From NCBI GenBank assembly GCA_005809105.1, contig SYLI01000070.1:1-35045 (forward strand): a stretch of DNA of 35,045 nucleotides, written 5' to 3'. This document shows, in pieces, positions 7,107-14,230 of the stretch. The translations under genes and the position numbers were made by a program. The stretch's first letter is position 1. The number at the start of each line of letters is the position of its first letter. This DNA comes from Verrucomicrobiales bacterium (GTDB lineage Bacteria; Verrucomicrobiota; Verrucomicrobiia; Limisphaerales; UBA1100). The notes under the pieces were generated by a model. It ran no database searches. It was not told where the DNA came from and was given only the letters and a program-made list of their open reading frames with translations.

Positions 7107-7131
7107 AAAAATAGGCGGGCTGGGCCGCCTA
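7107..7131 (-). terminator. Intrinsic terminator after rplS
   Basis: Immediately after the rplS stop on the minus strand, TAGGCGG and CCGCCTA form a 7-bp stem around a six-base loop, followed by five T residues (7107-7111, with one T shared with the stem end). This is a standard intrinsic terminator and probably ends the rpsP-khpA-trmD-rplS transcript before rnhB. Confidence 0.75.
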
Positions 7132-7133
7132 GG

Positions 7134-7508
7134 CTACTTCGCAGCCGGGGCGGGGACTGACTTGTCCTCGCGCACCGTGACGGCCGCCCTGCCCGTGCGC
7201 TGCCTAAGGTAGGTCAGCTTGCCGCGGCGAACCCGTCCGCGGCGCTCGACTTCCACGCGCTCCACGAAGGGGCTGTCACAGGGGAAAATACGTTCAACCC
7301 CCTGGCCGTAGCTGATGCGCCGGACGGTAAAGGTGGCGTTCACGCCGTGTCCTCGGCGACCGATGACGATGCCGTTAAACACCTGGGTGCGCTCTTTGTC
7401 GCCTTCCCTCACGCGCGTGTGCACATGCACCGTGTCGCCCACATTGAATTTCAATGCGCTCTTGCGACGGTAAGCCGCCTCAATCTTGTCTAGCAATGCC
7501 TGGTTCAT
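7134..7508 (-). CDS. rplS: 50S ribosomal protein L19
   Basis: L19 sits at the 30S-50S interface. The 124-residue protein shows the family signature: [35 protein letters not shown] and [20 protein letters not shown]. Near the end is [14 protein letters not shown], with a short Lys/Pro/Ala tail. The start overlaps the trmD stop as ATGA, so it is translationally coupled to trmD. An intrinsic terminator follows directly. Confidence 0.97.
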   Translation of the reverse strand: MNQALLDKIEAAYRRKSALKFNVGDTVHVHTRVREGDKERTQVFNGIVIGRRGHGVNATFTVRRISYGQGVERIFPCDSPFVERVEVERRGRVRRGKLTYLRQRTGRAAVTVREDKSVPAPAAK

Positions 7509-8218
7509 GATATGCCTTCGTCATTCGCCGGCGCATTCGCCGGCCCTAAATTCTCCATCAAATCCGGACGCTGCTGGCGCGTCCTTGTCAGCGCCTGTTC
7601 GCGCCGCCACCGCGCAATGGCCGCGTGGTTGCCCGAGAGCAGCACCGCCGGCACGTCCATGCCGCCAAATCCCGGCGGACGCGTGTACTGCGGATACTCC
7701 AACAGCCCGTGGCTGAAGGATTCGTCCTCGGCGCTGGCCTCGTCGCCAAGCACGCCCGGCAGCAGCCGGGTCACCGCGTCAATCACCACCATCGCCGGCA
7801 ACGCGCCGTTGGTCAGCACGTAGTCGCCGATCGACAACTCCAAGTGCACCAGCCCCTGCCGGATGCGCTCGTCAAATCCTTCGTAGCTGCCGCAGAGCAG
7901 CAGCAGGTGCTCCTCGGCCGCCAGTTCGCGCGCAACCGGCTGCACGAACGGGCGCCCCGAGGGCGTCATCATCACCACGCGCGTGGCCGGCCCGCTCAGT
8001 GCCGCCACCGCTTCAAATACTGGCTCGCACTTGAGCACCATGCCCGGCCCGCCGCCGTAGGGCAAGTCGTCGACCGTACGGTGGCGGTCGTGCGCCCAGT
8101 TCCTCAAATCATGGACGGCCAGCTGCAGCCGCCCGCTCTCGCGGGCGCGACGCAGGATGCTCTCATCCAGCGGCCCTGCGAACATCGCAGGGAAAAGCGT
8201 CAGCACGTCTACCTTCAT
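7505..8218 (-). CDS. trmD: tRNA (guanine-N1-)-methyltransferase
   Basis: TrmD methylates G37 of tRNAs using SAM and prevents +1 frameshifting. The 237-residue protein has the normal N-terminus [13 protein letters not shown] and the [12 protein letters not shown] segment. The SPOUT knot region is also present: [16 protein letters not shown] and [20 protein letters not shown]. The C-terminal domain includes YPQYTRPP and [16 protein letters not shown]. It is encoded between khpA and rplS; rimM, often found directly upstream of trmD, is absent here. Confidence 0.97.
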   Translation of the reverse strand: MKVDVLTLFPAMFAGPLDESILRRARESGRLQLAVHDLRNWAHDRHRTVDDLPYGGGPGMVLKCEPVFEAVAALSGPATRVVMMTPSGRPFVQPVARELAAEEHLLLLCGSYEGFDERIRQGLVHLELSIGDYVLTNGALPAMVVIDAVTRLLPGVLGDEASAEDESFSHGLLEYPQYTRPPGFGGMDVPAVLLSGNHAAIARWRREQALTRTRQQRPDLMENLGPANAPANDEGIS

Positions 8219-8259
8219 GGACCGGTCCTTCCTTTAGGCCCGCCCAGTCACCCAGTCAT

Positions 8260-8502
8260 CTAGCGTCCGTCCTCGTCCACCAGGTCCACCTGGCAGCGAA
8301 TCCCCTTCTTTGAGCTGCCCGCCTGTACCAGGGCGCGGATGGCATTGATGGTCATTCCCCGGCGGCCGATGATCCTCCCGGTGTCGGCGGTGTCCACCCG
8401 CACTTCGTAGAGAGTGGTGCCCGCGCGTTCCACCGGAGTGACGGTCACTGCCTCGGGCTTGTCCACAAGGCCCTTGATGACAAACTCGACAAATTCCTGC
8501 AT
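8260..8502 (-). CDS. khpA: KH-domain RNA-binding protein KhpA
   Basis: This 80-residue single-KH protein matches KhpA (YlqC family), an RNA-binding protein that in Gram-positive bacteria partners KhpB and affects cell division. The KH GxxG loop is seen in GRIIGRRGMTINAIRALVQA, preceded by the start MQEFVEFVIKGLVDKPEAV. Its position between rpsP and trmD is a common arrangement in bacteria. No khpB partner is in the window. Confidence 0.93.
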   Translation of the reverse strand: MQEFVEFVIKGLVDKPEAVTVTPVERAGTTLYEVRVDTADTGRIIGRRGMTINAIRALVQAGSSKKGIRCQVDLVDEDGR

Positions 8503-8517
8503 GACCGGATCCTCCGA

Positions 8518-8790
8518 TCAAGCCTTGGCCGCGGCAGGCACGGCGGCAGCTCTGCGGGCTTTGCGGATGAAGCTGCGCACGGTATCGCTGGGCTGGGCCC
8601 CACATTTCATCCAATGCTCCGCTCGCGCCAGATCGAGGGTGTAATTGTCGGCCCCCTGGCGCAGCGGCCAGTAGGTGCCCAACTCCTCAAGAAACCGCCC
8701 ATCGCGCTTGGTGCGGCCATCGGCCACGACAATGCGGTACACCGGCGTGTTCTTCATGCCGACGCGCTTCATTCTGATCTTTACTGCCAT
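8518..8790 (-). CDS. rpsP: 30S ribosomal protein S16
   Basis: The 90-residue protein begins with the family-typical [20 protein letters not shown], followed by [14 protein letters not shown] and [20 protein letters not shown], then an Ala/Lys-rich tail. The ATG at 8788-8790 is chosen because MAVKIR is the conserved N-terminus; an ATG five codons upstream is in frame but not conserved. It is the first gene of the rpsP-khpA-trmD-rplS operon, with a good promoter candidate about 75 bases upstream. Confidence 0.97.
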   Translation of the reverse strand: MAVKIRMKRVGMKNTPVYRIVVADGRTKRDGRFLEELGTYWPLRQGADNYTLDLARAEHWMKCGAQPSDTVRSFIRKARRAAAVPAAAKA

Positions 8791-8865
8791 GTTGAATCCC
8801 ACCATGGGCTCCAGGCTGCTCCCGCACGTGCGGAAGTTGGCCTTTGCCCGACGAAAAGGAGCGTG

Positions 8866-8894
8866 AATTTAGGCAGCGTCCATTTGGAAATCAA
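8866..8894 (-). promoter_or_regulatory. Candidate sigma-70 promoter of the rpsP operon
   Basis: On the minus strand TTGATT (8889-8894) and TAAATT (8866-8871) are spaced by exactly 17 bases, with four or more matches in each box. Transcription would start near 8859 and leave a leader of about 70 bases before rpsP. That leader contains the palindrome CCGCACGTGCGG (8822-8833). Confidence 0.6.
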
Positions 8895-8933
8895 GCTTCA
8901 TTTTAGCCCAGTGGAGTAAGGCCTCACAGGCGC

Positions 8934-9920
8934 TTATGGCACCACCACGCGCAATGCCTTGGGCGCGACCGTGATGGTGGCGGGCAATTCGCCCACGGCG
9001 TCGCCATCCATTTCCAAGGGCACACGCTCTGCCGCCGTCAATTCTACTGTGGCGCCCTGCGCACTTTGCGCACCTGCCAATTGGGGCAGCCGGTCGCGCA
9101 GGGCGGCCCAGCCGTATTGGAGCAGGCGGCTGCGGCGCACCTCCTCAATCACCAGCACATCCAACAGGCCATCGGCCATCTGCGCCTTTGGGAAAAGCAC
9201 GTTGCGGCCGCCGTAATACCGCCCATTGCCAATCAACACGAGCTGGCCAGACAACTCGTGTCCACCCACTCGTGCCGTAATGCACGGCAACGCACCACCC
9301 AACGCCTGCCAGCCGGCCCACACATAGGCCAGATCGCCGAGGCGTTTCTTGAGATCCCATCGAACCAGCTCCACGGCGCGCGCGTCGAGTCCCGCCCCGG
9401 CAAGCTGCACAAAGCAGCGGCGCTGCGCCTGTCCCTCCTTCCGAAAATCGGTCCAAAGCAAATCCACGCATCGCTCGCGCCCTGCATCCATGACCTTCCA
9501 TGCATCCGCCGGGTTCTCCGGCAGTTGCAGTTCCTTGGCGAAGACGTTGACCGATCCCCACGGCAGCACCGCCAGGCGAGCTCGGCGCAGCCCGTCGGGC
9601 ACCGAGGCCATTCCATTGGCGACTTCATTCACCGTCCCGTCGCCTCCGGCGGCCACCAGCGTGTCAAATCCCGCTTCCAGCGCGGCCGCCGCAAGCGCCA
9701 CGGCTTCGCCCGGCTTTGTGGTGGGGAACAGCCGGCACTCACCCTGCAACGCCGCAAGCGTGGCAAGGCGACGCCGCGCACGCTCTCCATGCGCCGTCGG
9801 GTTAAAGATGCAGGCCACAGGCACGGGGGTATTTGCAATCGTTCGCGGCGGCGAGTCGAGCAGAAGCGGCCCCTTAGCCTCCCCGGAGGTATTGAAGAAC
9901 GTACTCGCGCGCGGGGACAA
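8934..9920 (-). CDS. Diacylglycerol/lipid kinase family protein (YegS/DagK-like)
   Basis: The family transfers phosphate from a nucleotide to lipids such as diacylglycerol. Up to 328 residues are encoded. Visible are IFNPTAHGERARRR (nucleotide-binding start of the fold), the signature AAGGDGTVNEVANGM, LPWGSVNVFAKEL, and C-terminal VLIGNGRYYGGRNVLFPKAQ and DGLLDVLVI with LEMDGDAVGELP. The N-terminus is uncertain. The longest frame starts with TTG at 9918-9920, which has GAAGG at good spacing but overlaps thiD by 47 bases. A GTG at 9822-9824 would give a 296-residue protein closer to family length. Its specific substrate cannot be told. Confidence 0.88.
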   Translation of the reverse strand: MSPRASTFFNTSGEAKGPLLLDSPPRTIANTPVPVACIFNPTAHGERARRRLATLAALQGECRLFPTTKPGEAVALAAAALEAGFDTLVAAGGDGTVNEVANGMASVPDGLRRARLAVLPWGSVNVFAKELQLPENPADAWKVMDAGRERCVDLLWTDFRKEGQAQRRCFVQLAGAGLDARAVELVRWDLKKRLGDLAYVWAGWQALGGALPCITARVGGHELSGQLVLIGNGRYYGGRNVLFPKAQMADGLLDVLVIEEVRRSRLLQYGWAALRDRLPQLAGAQSAQGATVELTAAERVPLEMDGDAVGELPATITVAPKALRVVVP

Positions 9921-10626
9921 TGGCGGCCTTCAATGTCACGCCACGTGCAAGGCCCGCGGCAATGGCCGCGGAGAGGCGGCAGCCCGTTCCCGGGCGCGAC
10001 GCTCCCTTCCAACGTGTGGATTCAAACCACACTTCGCCGTCGGCATCGTAAAACACGTCGGCACAAATTCGCCCCGCAATGTGCCCGCCCTTGAGAAGCA
10101 CCGCGCAGCCCAGTTGCTCGTGCAGCTCCCGCGCCACCCTTGCCATTGCCGCTCGGGTTCGGATGGGCCGACCTGTGAGGCGGCTGGCTTCCGGCGAGTT
10201 GGGAGTGATCAACACCGCCCGCGGCAGCAGGCGTGTCTTGAGCACGTGCAGCGCGCCTGCCTCTAACAACGGAGTTCCACTGGTGGAATCGAGCACAGGA
10301 TCAACCACCAAGGGCGGCCTGTCGCGGCCCTGCCACCATTCCGCCACCAACTCCACCGTGCGTCGGGTTGCCAGCATCCCCGTCTTGGCCGCCCCCACCC
10401 TGCCATCGGCGAAGGCGGCCTCCAATTGCTGCTGGATCATCCTGCTGCGCGCCGGTTCCATCGCCAGCACACGACCCGCACGCTGTGCGGTGAGGGCGGT
10501 GATGACGGACATCCCGTGGACATCGAAGGTGGCAAAGGTTCTGAGGTCGGCCTGCAATCCTGCGCCACCGCTGGAATCCGATCCGGCGATGGTGAGCGCC
10601 ACAGGGGTGGGTCGCGTTGGGTCCAC
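9874..10626 (-). CDS. thiD: Hydroxymethylpyrimidine/phosphomethylpyrimidine kinase
   Basis: ThiD phosphorylates HMP and HMP-P in thiamine synthesis. The ribokinase-like fold is clear: VALTIAGSDSSGGAGLQADL, GAAKTGML, PLVVDPVLDSTSG, LITPNSPEASRLTG, LLKGGH and the C-terminal GTGCRLSAAIAAGLARG anion-hole motif. The GTG at 10624-10626 is preferred. The frame continues to ATG codons at 10687-10692, but that extension is not conserved in kind. It also contains a heptamer repeat and would start only six bases from divergent polX. No thiamine riboswitch was seen upstream and no other thi gene is near. Confidence 0.9.
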   Translation of the reverse strand: MDPTRPTPVALTIAGSDSSGGAGLQADLRTFATFDVHGMSVITALTAQRAGRVLAMEPARSRMIQQQLEAAFADGRVGAAKTGMLATRRTVELVAEWWQGRDRPPLVVDPVLDSTSGTPLLEAGALHVLKTRLLPRAVLITPNSPEASRLTGRPIRTRAAMARVARELHEQLGCAVLLKGGHIAGRICADVFYDADGEVWFESTRWKGASRPGTGCRLSAAIAAGLARGVTLKAAIVPAREYVLQYLRGG

Positions 10627-10652
10627 GCCGGAGGTTACGCTAGGCGGGCCAC

Positions 10653-10672
10653 AACTTTGAACTTTGAACTTT
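10653..10672. repeat. Nearly three tandem heptamers (AACTTTG) between thiD and polX
   Basis: The plus strand reads AACTTTG, AACTTTG, AACTTT in a row, in the divergent thiD-polX region. It resembles the TTTGGAG pair near hppA in unit length and in lying close upstream of a gene start. It may mark non-coding DNA, which supports the shorter thiD. Confidence 0.65.
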
Positions 10673-10698
10673 CGCCCGTCCACCGACATCATCGCGCC

Positions 10699-12465
10699 GT
10701 GAACAATGCCGAGGTGGCGGCCGTGCTGGTTGAGATTGGTGTGCTGCTGGAGCTAAAGGGCGAGAACCCGTTCAAGTCGCGTGCCTACGCCACAGCAGCG
10801 CGGATCATCGAGACTCTGCCCGAGTCGCTCGGGATGGTCATCGGCGAAGAACGTCTGCGCCAAATCCCAGGCATTGGAGAGGCGTTGCAGGAGAAGATCA
10901 CGCAGCTCGTCACCACGGGCCGTCTTCCTTACCACGAAGAATTGAAGGCAAGCATTCCCGCTGGCCTGCTGGACTTGCTGCAGATTCGAGGTCTGGGGCC
11001 AAAGAAGGTTCGCAAGGTTCATCAAGAGCTTGGCGTGGCCACTGTGGATGAGATGGAGCAGGCGTGTCGGGATGGACGCATCGCGGCACTGGACGGATTT
11101 GGCCTGAAGTCTCAGGCCGGCATTCTCGAAGCCATCGCGTTTCGCAGGCAGTTTGCCAGCAAGCATCTGCTCTTCACCGCGCTGGCGGCAGCCGAACCCC
11201 TGCTGGAGGTTCTGCGCGGGCACCCTTCTGTCGTGCGTTGCAGCACTGCGGGCAGTCTGCGACGCTGGAAGGAAATCATTGGCGACGTGGATCTGCTGGC
11301 CTCCTCGCAGGATCCCGCGGCGGTGATGGGCGAGTTTGTTTCCCAAGAGGGAATCCACTCCGTGATTGCCCAAGGTGAGACAAAGGCCAGCGTCATCCTC
11401 TCGGGCGGCATTCAGGCCGACCTGCGAGTGGTGAGCGACACAGAATTTCCCTTCGCGTTGGCGTACTTCACGGGCAGCAAGGAGCATAACATCGTGATGC
11501 GGCAGCGCGCCATTGCCCGCGGCCTGCGCCTCAATGAGTACGGCCTGTTCCGTTCCAGCGAGGAAACTCGCGACCCCGCGCTGCGGCTGCCCTGCCGCAC
11601 CGAGCAGGAGATTTTTGAGGCGCTCGACCTGCCCTACATCGAGCCTGAACTGCGCGAGGACCACGGCGAGTTTGAAGCCGCGGGCGACGGTGTGCCTGCT
11701 GCCCGGCTGGTGGAATGGACCGACCTCAAGGGTTCGCTTCACAATCACACCAACTGGAGCGACGGCACCGACACGATTGATGACGCCGCAAAGGTCGCGG
11801 ATCATGCCGGCTGCGCCTACTGGGCCATCACGGACCACTCGCAGGCGAGCTTCCAGGCCAGCGGCCTTTCCGATGAACGAGTACGCGCGCAAATCGCGGC
11901 CATCGCAGTGGCAAACCAGAAATTGGCTGACTCGGGCAGCGCCCTGCATTTGTTCGCCGGCACGGAGGTGGACGTGCTCAAGAGCCGGCTGGACTTCGAT
12001 GACGACCTCCTCTGCCAACTGGATGTCGTGGTGGCAAGCCTGCATGTGGCTGGAAGCAACGAGACCGACAACACCCAGCGCCTCATTCGCGCGGCCGAGA
12101 ATCCCTTCGTGCACATGCTCGGCCATCTCACCGGCCGATTGCTGCTCGACCGTCCCGCCTACCCGGTCAACCAACACGCGGTGATCGACGCCTGCGCGGC
12201 CACGGGAACCTGGATCGAACTCAACGCCAATCCGCACCGGTTCGACATGGACTGGCGACTCTGGCAGTACGCCCGCTCCAAGGGCGTGAAGTGTGCGATC
12301 AACTGCGATGCCCATCGCCCGGAGCATCTGGGATTTCTGCGACTGGGCGCGGGCATTGCGCGCAAGGGCGGACTCACCAAAGCCGATGTCGTCAACACCC
12401 TGCCGCTGGAAGCGCTTAAAAAAGCGCTGGCGATGAAGCGCACGCGCCATGGTTGCGCCCGCTAG
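10699..12465 (+). CDS. polX: DNA polymerase X with C-terminal PHP domain
   Basis: Bacterial PolX proteins are repair enzymes with a polymerase part and a PHP phosphoesterase part. The 588-residue product has an N-terminal helical domain (GENPFKSRAYATAARIIETL) and helix-hairpin-helix motifs (IPGIGEALQ, IRGLGPKKVRKVH). The palm motif TAGSLRRWKEIIGDVDLL has its metal-binding DVD, and DLRV supplies the third acidic position. The PHP domain shows LHNHTNWSDGTDT, AITDHS, GTEVDVL, VASLHVAG and NCDAHRPEHL. The GTG at 10699-10701 is chosen because NNAEVAAVL matches the usual N-terminus; the open frame upstream to 10426 lies antisense to thiD. It is divergent from thiD. Confidence 0.93.
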   Translation: MNNAEVAAVLVEIGVLLELKGENPFKSRAYATAARIIETLPESLGMVIGEERLRQIPGIGEALQEKITQLVTTGRLPYHEELKASIPAGLLDLLQIRGLGPKKVRKVHQELGVATVDEMEQACRDGRIAALDGFGLKSQAGILEAIAFRRQFASKHLLFTALAAAEPLLEVLRGHPSVVRCSTAGSLRRWKEIIGDVDLLASSQDPAAVMGEFVSQEGIHSVIAQGETKASVILSGGIQADLRVVSDTEFPFALAYFTGSKEHNIVMRQRAIARGLRLNEYGLFRSSEETRDPALRLPCRTEQEIFEALDLPYIEPELREDHGEFEAAGDGVPAARLVEWTDLKGSLHNHTNWSDGTDTIDDAAKVADHAGCAYWAITDHSQASFQASGLSDERVRAQIAAIAVANQKLADSGSALHLFAGTEVDVLKSRLDFDDDLLCQLDVVVASLHVAGSNETDNTQRLIRAAENPFVHMLGHLTGRLLLDRPAYPVNQHAVIDACAATGTWIELNANPHRFDMDWRLWQYARSKGVKCAINCDAHRPEHLGFLRLGAGIARKGGLTKADVVNTLPLEALKKALAMKRTRHGCAR

Positions 12466-12558
12466 CTCCGCCACTGAGTATTGGGTTGCAAAGTCATCGC
12501 CCCTGCTCTTGGATTCAGCCTGCGCAAGGAGAAGTTCCCTGCCGAAATTCAGATTCCG

Positions 12559-14222
12559 ATGGAGAGGCTCTGGTTTCGTCCCAAGCTGCTGGAGCATGTA
12601 TCCAGCTACAACGTCGCGACGTTCCGTCACGATCTGGTTGCTGGGCTTACGGTGGGTGTCGTGGCGTTGCCGCTGGCGATGGCCTTCGCCATCGCCACGG
12701 GCGTAAAGCCCGAGCAGGGGATTTTCACGGCCATCATCGCCGGCTTTCTCATCTCCGTGCTGGGCGGCTCCCGGGTGGTGGTGGGCGGGCCGACGGCGGC
12801 CTTCATCGTCATCCTCTCCGGCATTCTGCAAAAATACGGCGCGGCCAACCTCGCCCTCTGCACGATGATGGCCGGGGCCATGCTGATGGTCATGGGACTC
12901 GCGCGGCTGGGCGGCATCATCAAGTTCATCCCCTACCCGCTCACGATGGGTTTTACCTGCGGCATCGCGGTCACGATTTTTGGCACGCAGCTCAAGGACT
13001 TCTTGGGCGTGGAGCTTCCCCATCCCCCGGCGGAATTTCTCCCAAAACTCATCGCCACGCTTCCCAGGATTTTCCACGGCCATCTCCCCACGGTCGCCAC
13101 GGCCATGGCTTGTGTGCTCTTCATCGTCCTCTGGCCCAAACGCCTCGCGCGCTGGATTTCCGGATCCATCGTCGCGCTGATCCTGGCCACAGCCATGACG
13201 GTCTTGTTCAACGAGTCCCAAGGCTGGCAGATCAAAACCATCGGCAGCGTGTTTGGAGGCATCCCCAGCAGCATCCCCGCGTTCGCATTTCCGCAGGTGG
13301 ATTGGAGCACCCTCAAGGATCTGTTGCACCCGGCGCTCACGATTGCGCTTCTGGCCGCCATCGAATCGCTGCTCTGCGCCGTGGTGCCGACGGCATGATC
13401 AATGACCGCCACGATTCCAATCAGGAGCTCATGGCGCAGGGCGTGGCGAACCTGGTGGTGCCGCTCTTCGGGGGAATTGCCGCCACGGGCGCCATCGTCC
13501 GCACCGCCACCAATGTGCGCAACGGGGCCCGCACGCCCGTCGCGGGCATGATTCATGCACTGACCCTTCTGGCCATCGTGCTCGTGGCGGCGCCGCTGGC
13601 GCGTCACATTCCCATGGCGGCACTGAGCGCCGTGCTCATGGTGATGGCCTACAACATGGGCGAATGGCCCCTCTTCTCCCGATTGCACCGCTGGCCTCGC
13701 AGCGACATGGCGATCTTCCTGGTGGCCTTCGGACTCACGGTGGCGGTGGACCTCGTGTGGGCGGTGATCGTCGGACTGCTGCTTGCCGGCGCGCTCTTTG
13801 TGCGACGCATCGCCGAGACCACGAAAATCACCGGCGAGGGCAGTGAGTTTGCCGAGAAGGGCGCCCCTGCGCCTGATGGCGTCGTGGTCTTTCGGATCTT
13901 TGGCGCCTTCTTTTTTGGTGCCGCCGACAAGCTCGAGGCCGCACTGGAGGCGGCTCAATGTGAACCCGAGGTGCTCGTGCTACAGATGCGTGAGGCACTG
14001 GCACTGGACGCAACCGGGCTGGCGGCGCTGCAGGGACTGCATGACCGTCTGCGTCATCAGGGCAAACACCTCATCCTGTGCGGGCCGCACACCCAGCCGA
14101 TGTTTGCGCTGCAACAATCGGGCTTTCTGGATCGCCTCGGCATGGACAACCTTTGCGGCACGATCGAGGAGTCCTATGCCCGCGCACAGGCGCTCATGAA
14201 AACGCAGAAGACCAGCGCCTGA
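12559..14222 (+). pseudogene. SulP-family anion transporter with STAS domain, broken by a one-base frameshift
   Basis: SulP proteins carry sulfate, bicarbonate or other anions. From the ATG at 12559 the first frame gives LVAGLTVGVVALPLAMAFAI, GGPTAAFIVI and many membrane helices, up to ESLLCAVV, and then hits a stop at 13396-13398. The family continues here as VADGM; inserting one G after 13386 restores VADGMINDRHDSNQELMAQG. The second frame then runs without interruption through the last helices and a C-terminal STAS domain (VVVFRIFGAFFFGAADKLEA onward) to 14222. The break is thus a single-base deletion in GTGGTGCC. No slippery heptamer is seen, so programmed frameshifting is unlikely; the cause is recent inactivation or a sequencing error. 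The upstream TTG at 12481 is a less likely start. Confidence 0.88.
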
Positions 14223-14230
14223 CCGCCGGT

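Noticed and set aside
9066-10094. A 342-codon plus-strand open frame opposite the lipid-kinase-like gene
   Set aside because: The minus strand carries the GGDGT kinase signature; the plus-strand product has no recognisable pattern.
10753-13329. An 858-codon minus-strand open frame across polX and the SulP gene
   Set aside because: It is antisense to two genes with clear domain motifs. Its translation is low-complexity (His/Asp/Gln/Gly-rich) with no family signature, as expected for a shadow frame in high-GC DNA.
13381-13400. Programmed ribosomal frameshift in the SulP gene
   Set aside because: No X-XXY-YYZ slippery heptamer, downstream stimulatory hairpin or upstream Shine-Dalgarno stimulator is seen at the site. 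A one-base deletion explains it more simply.
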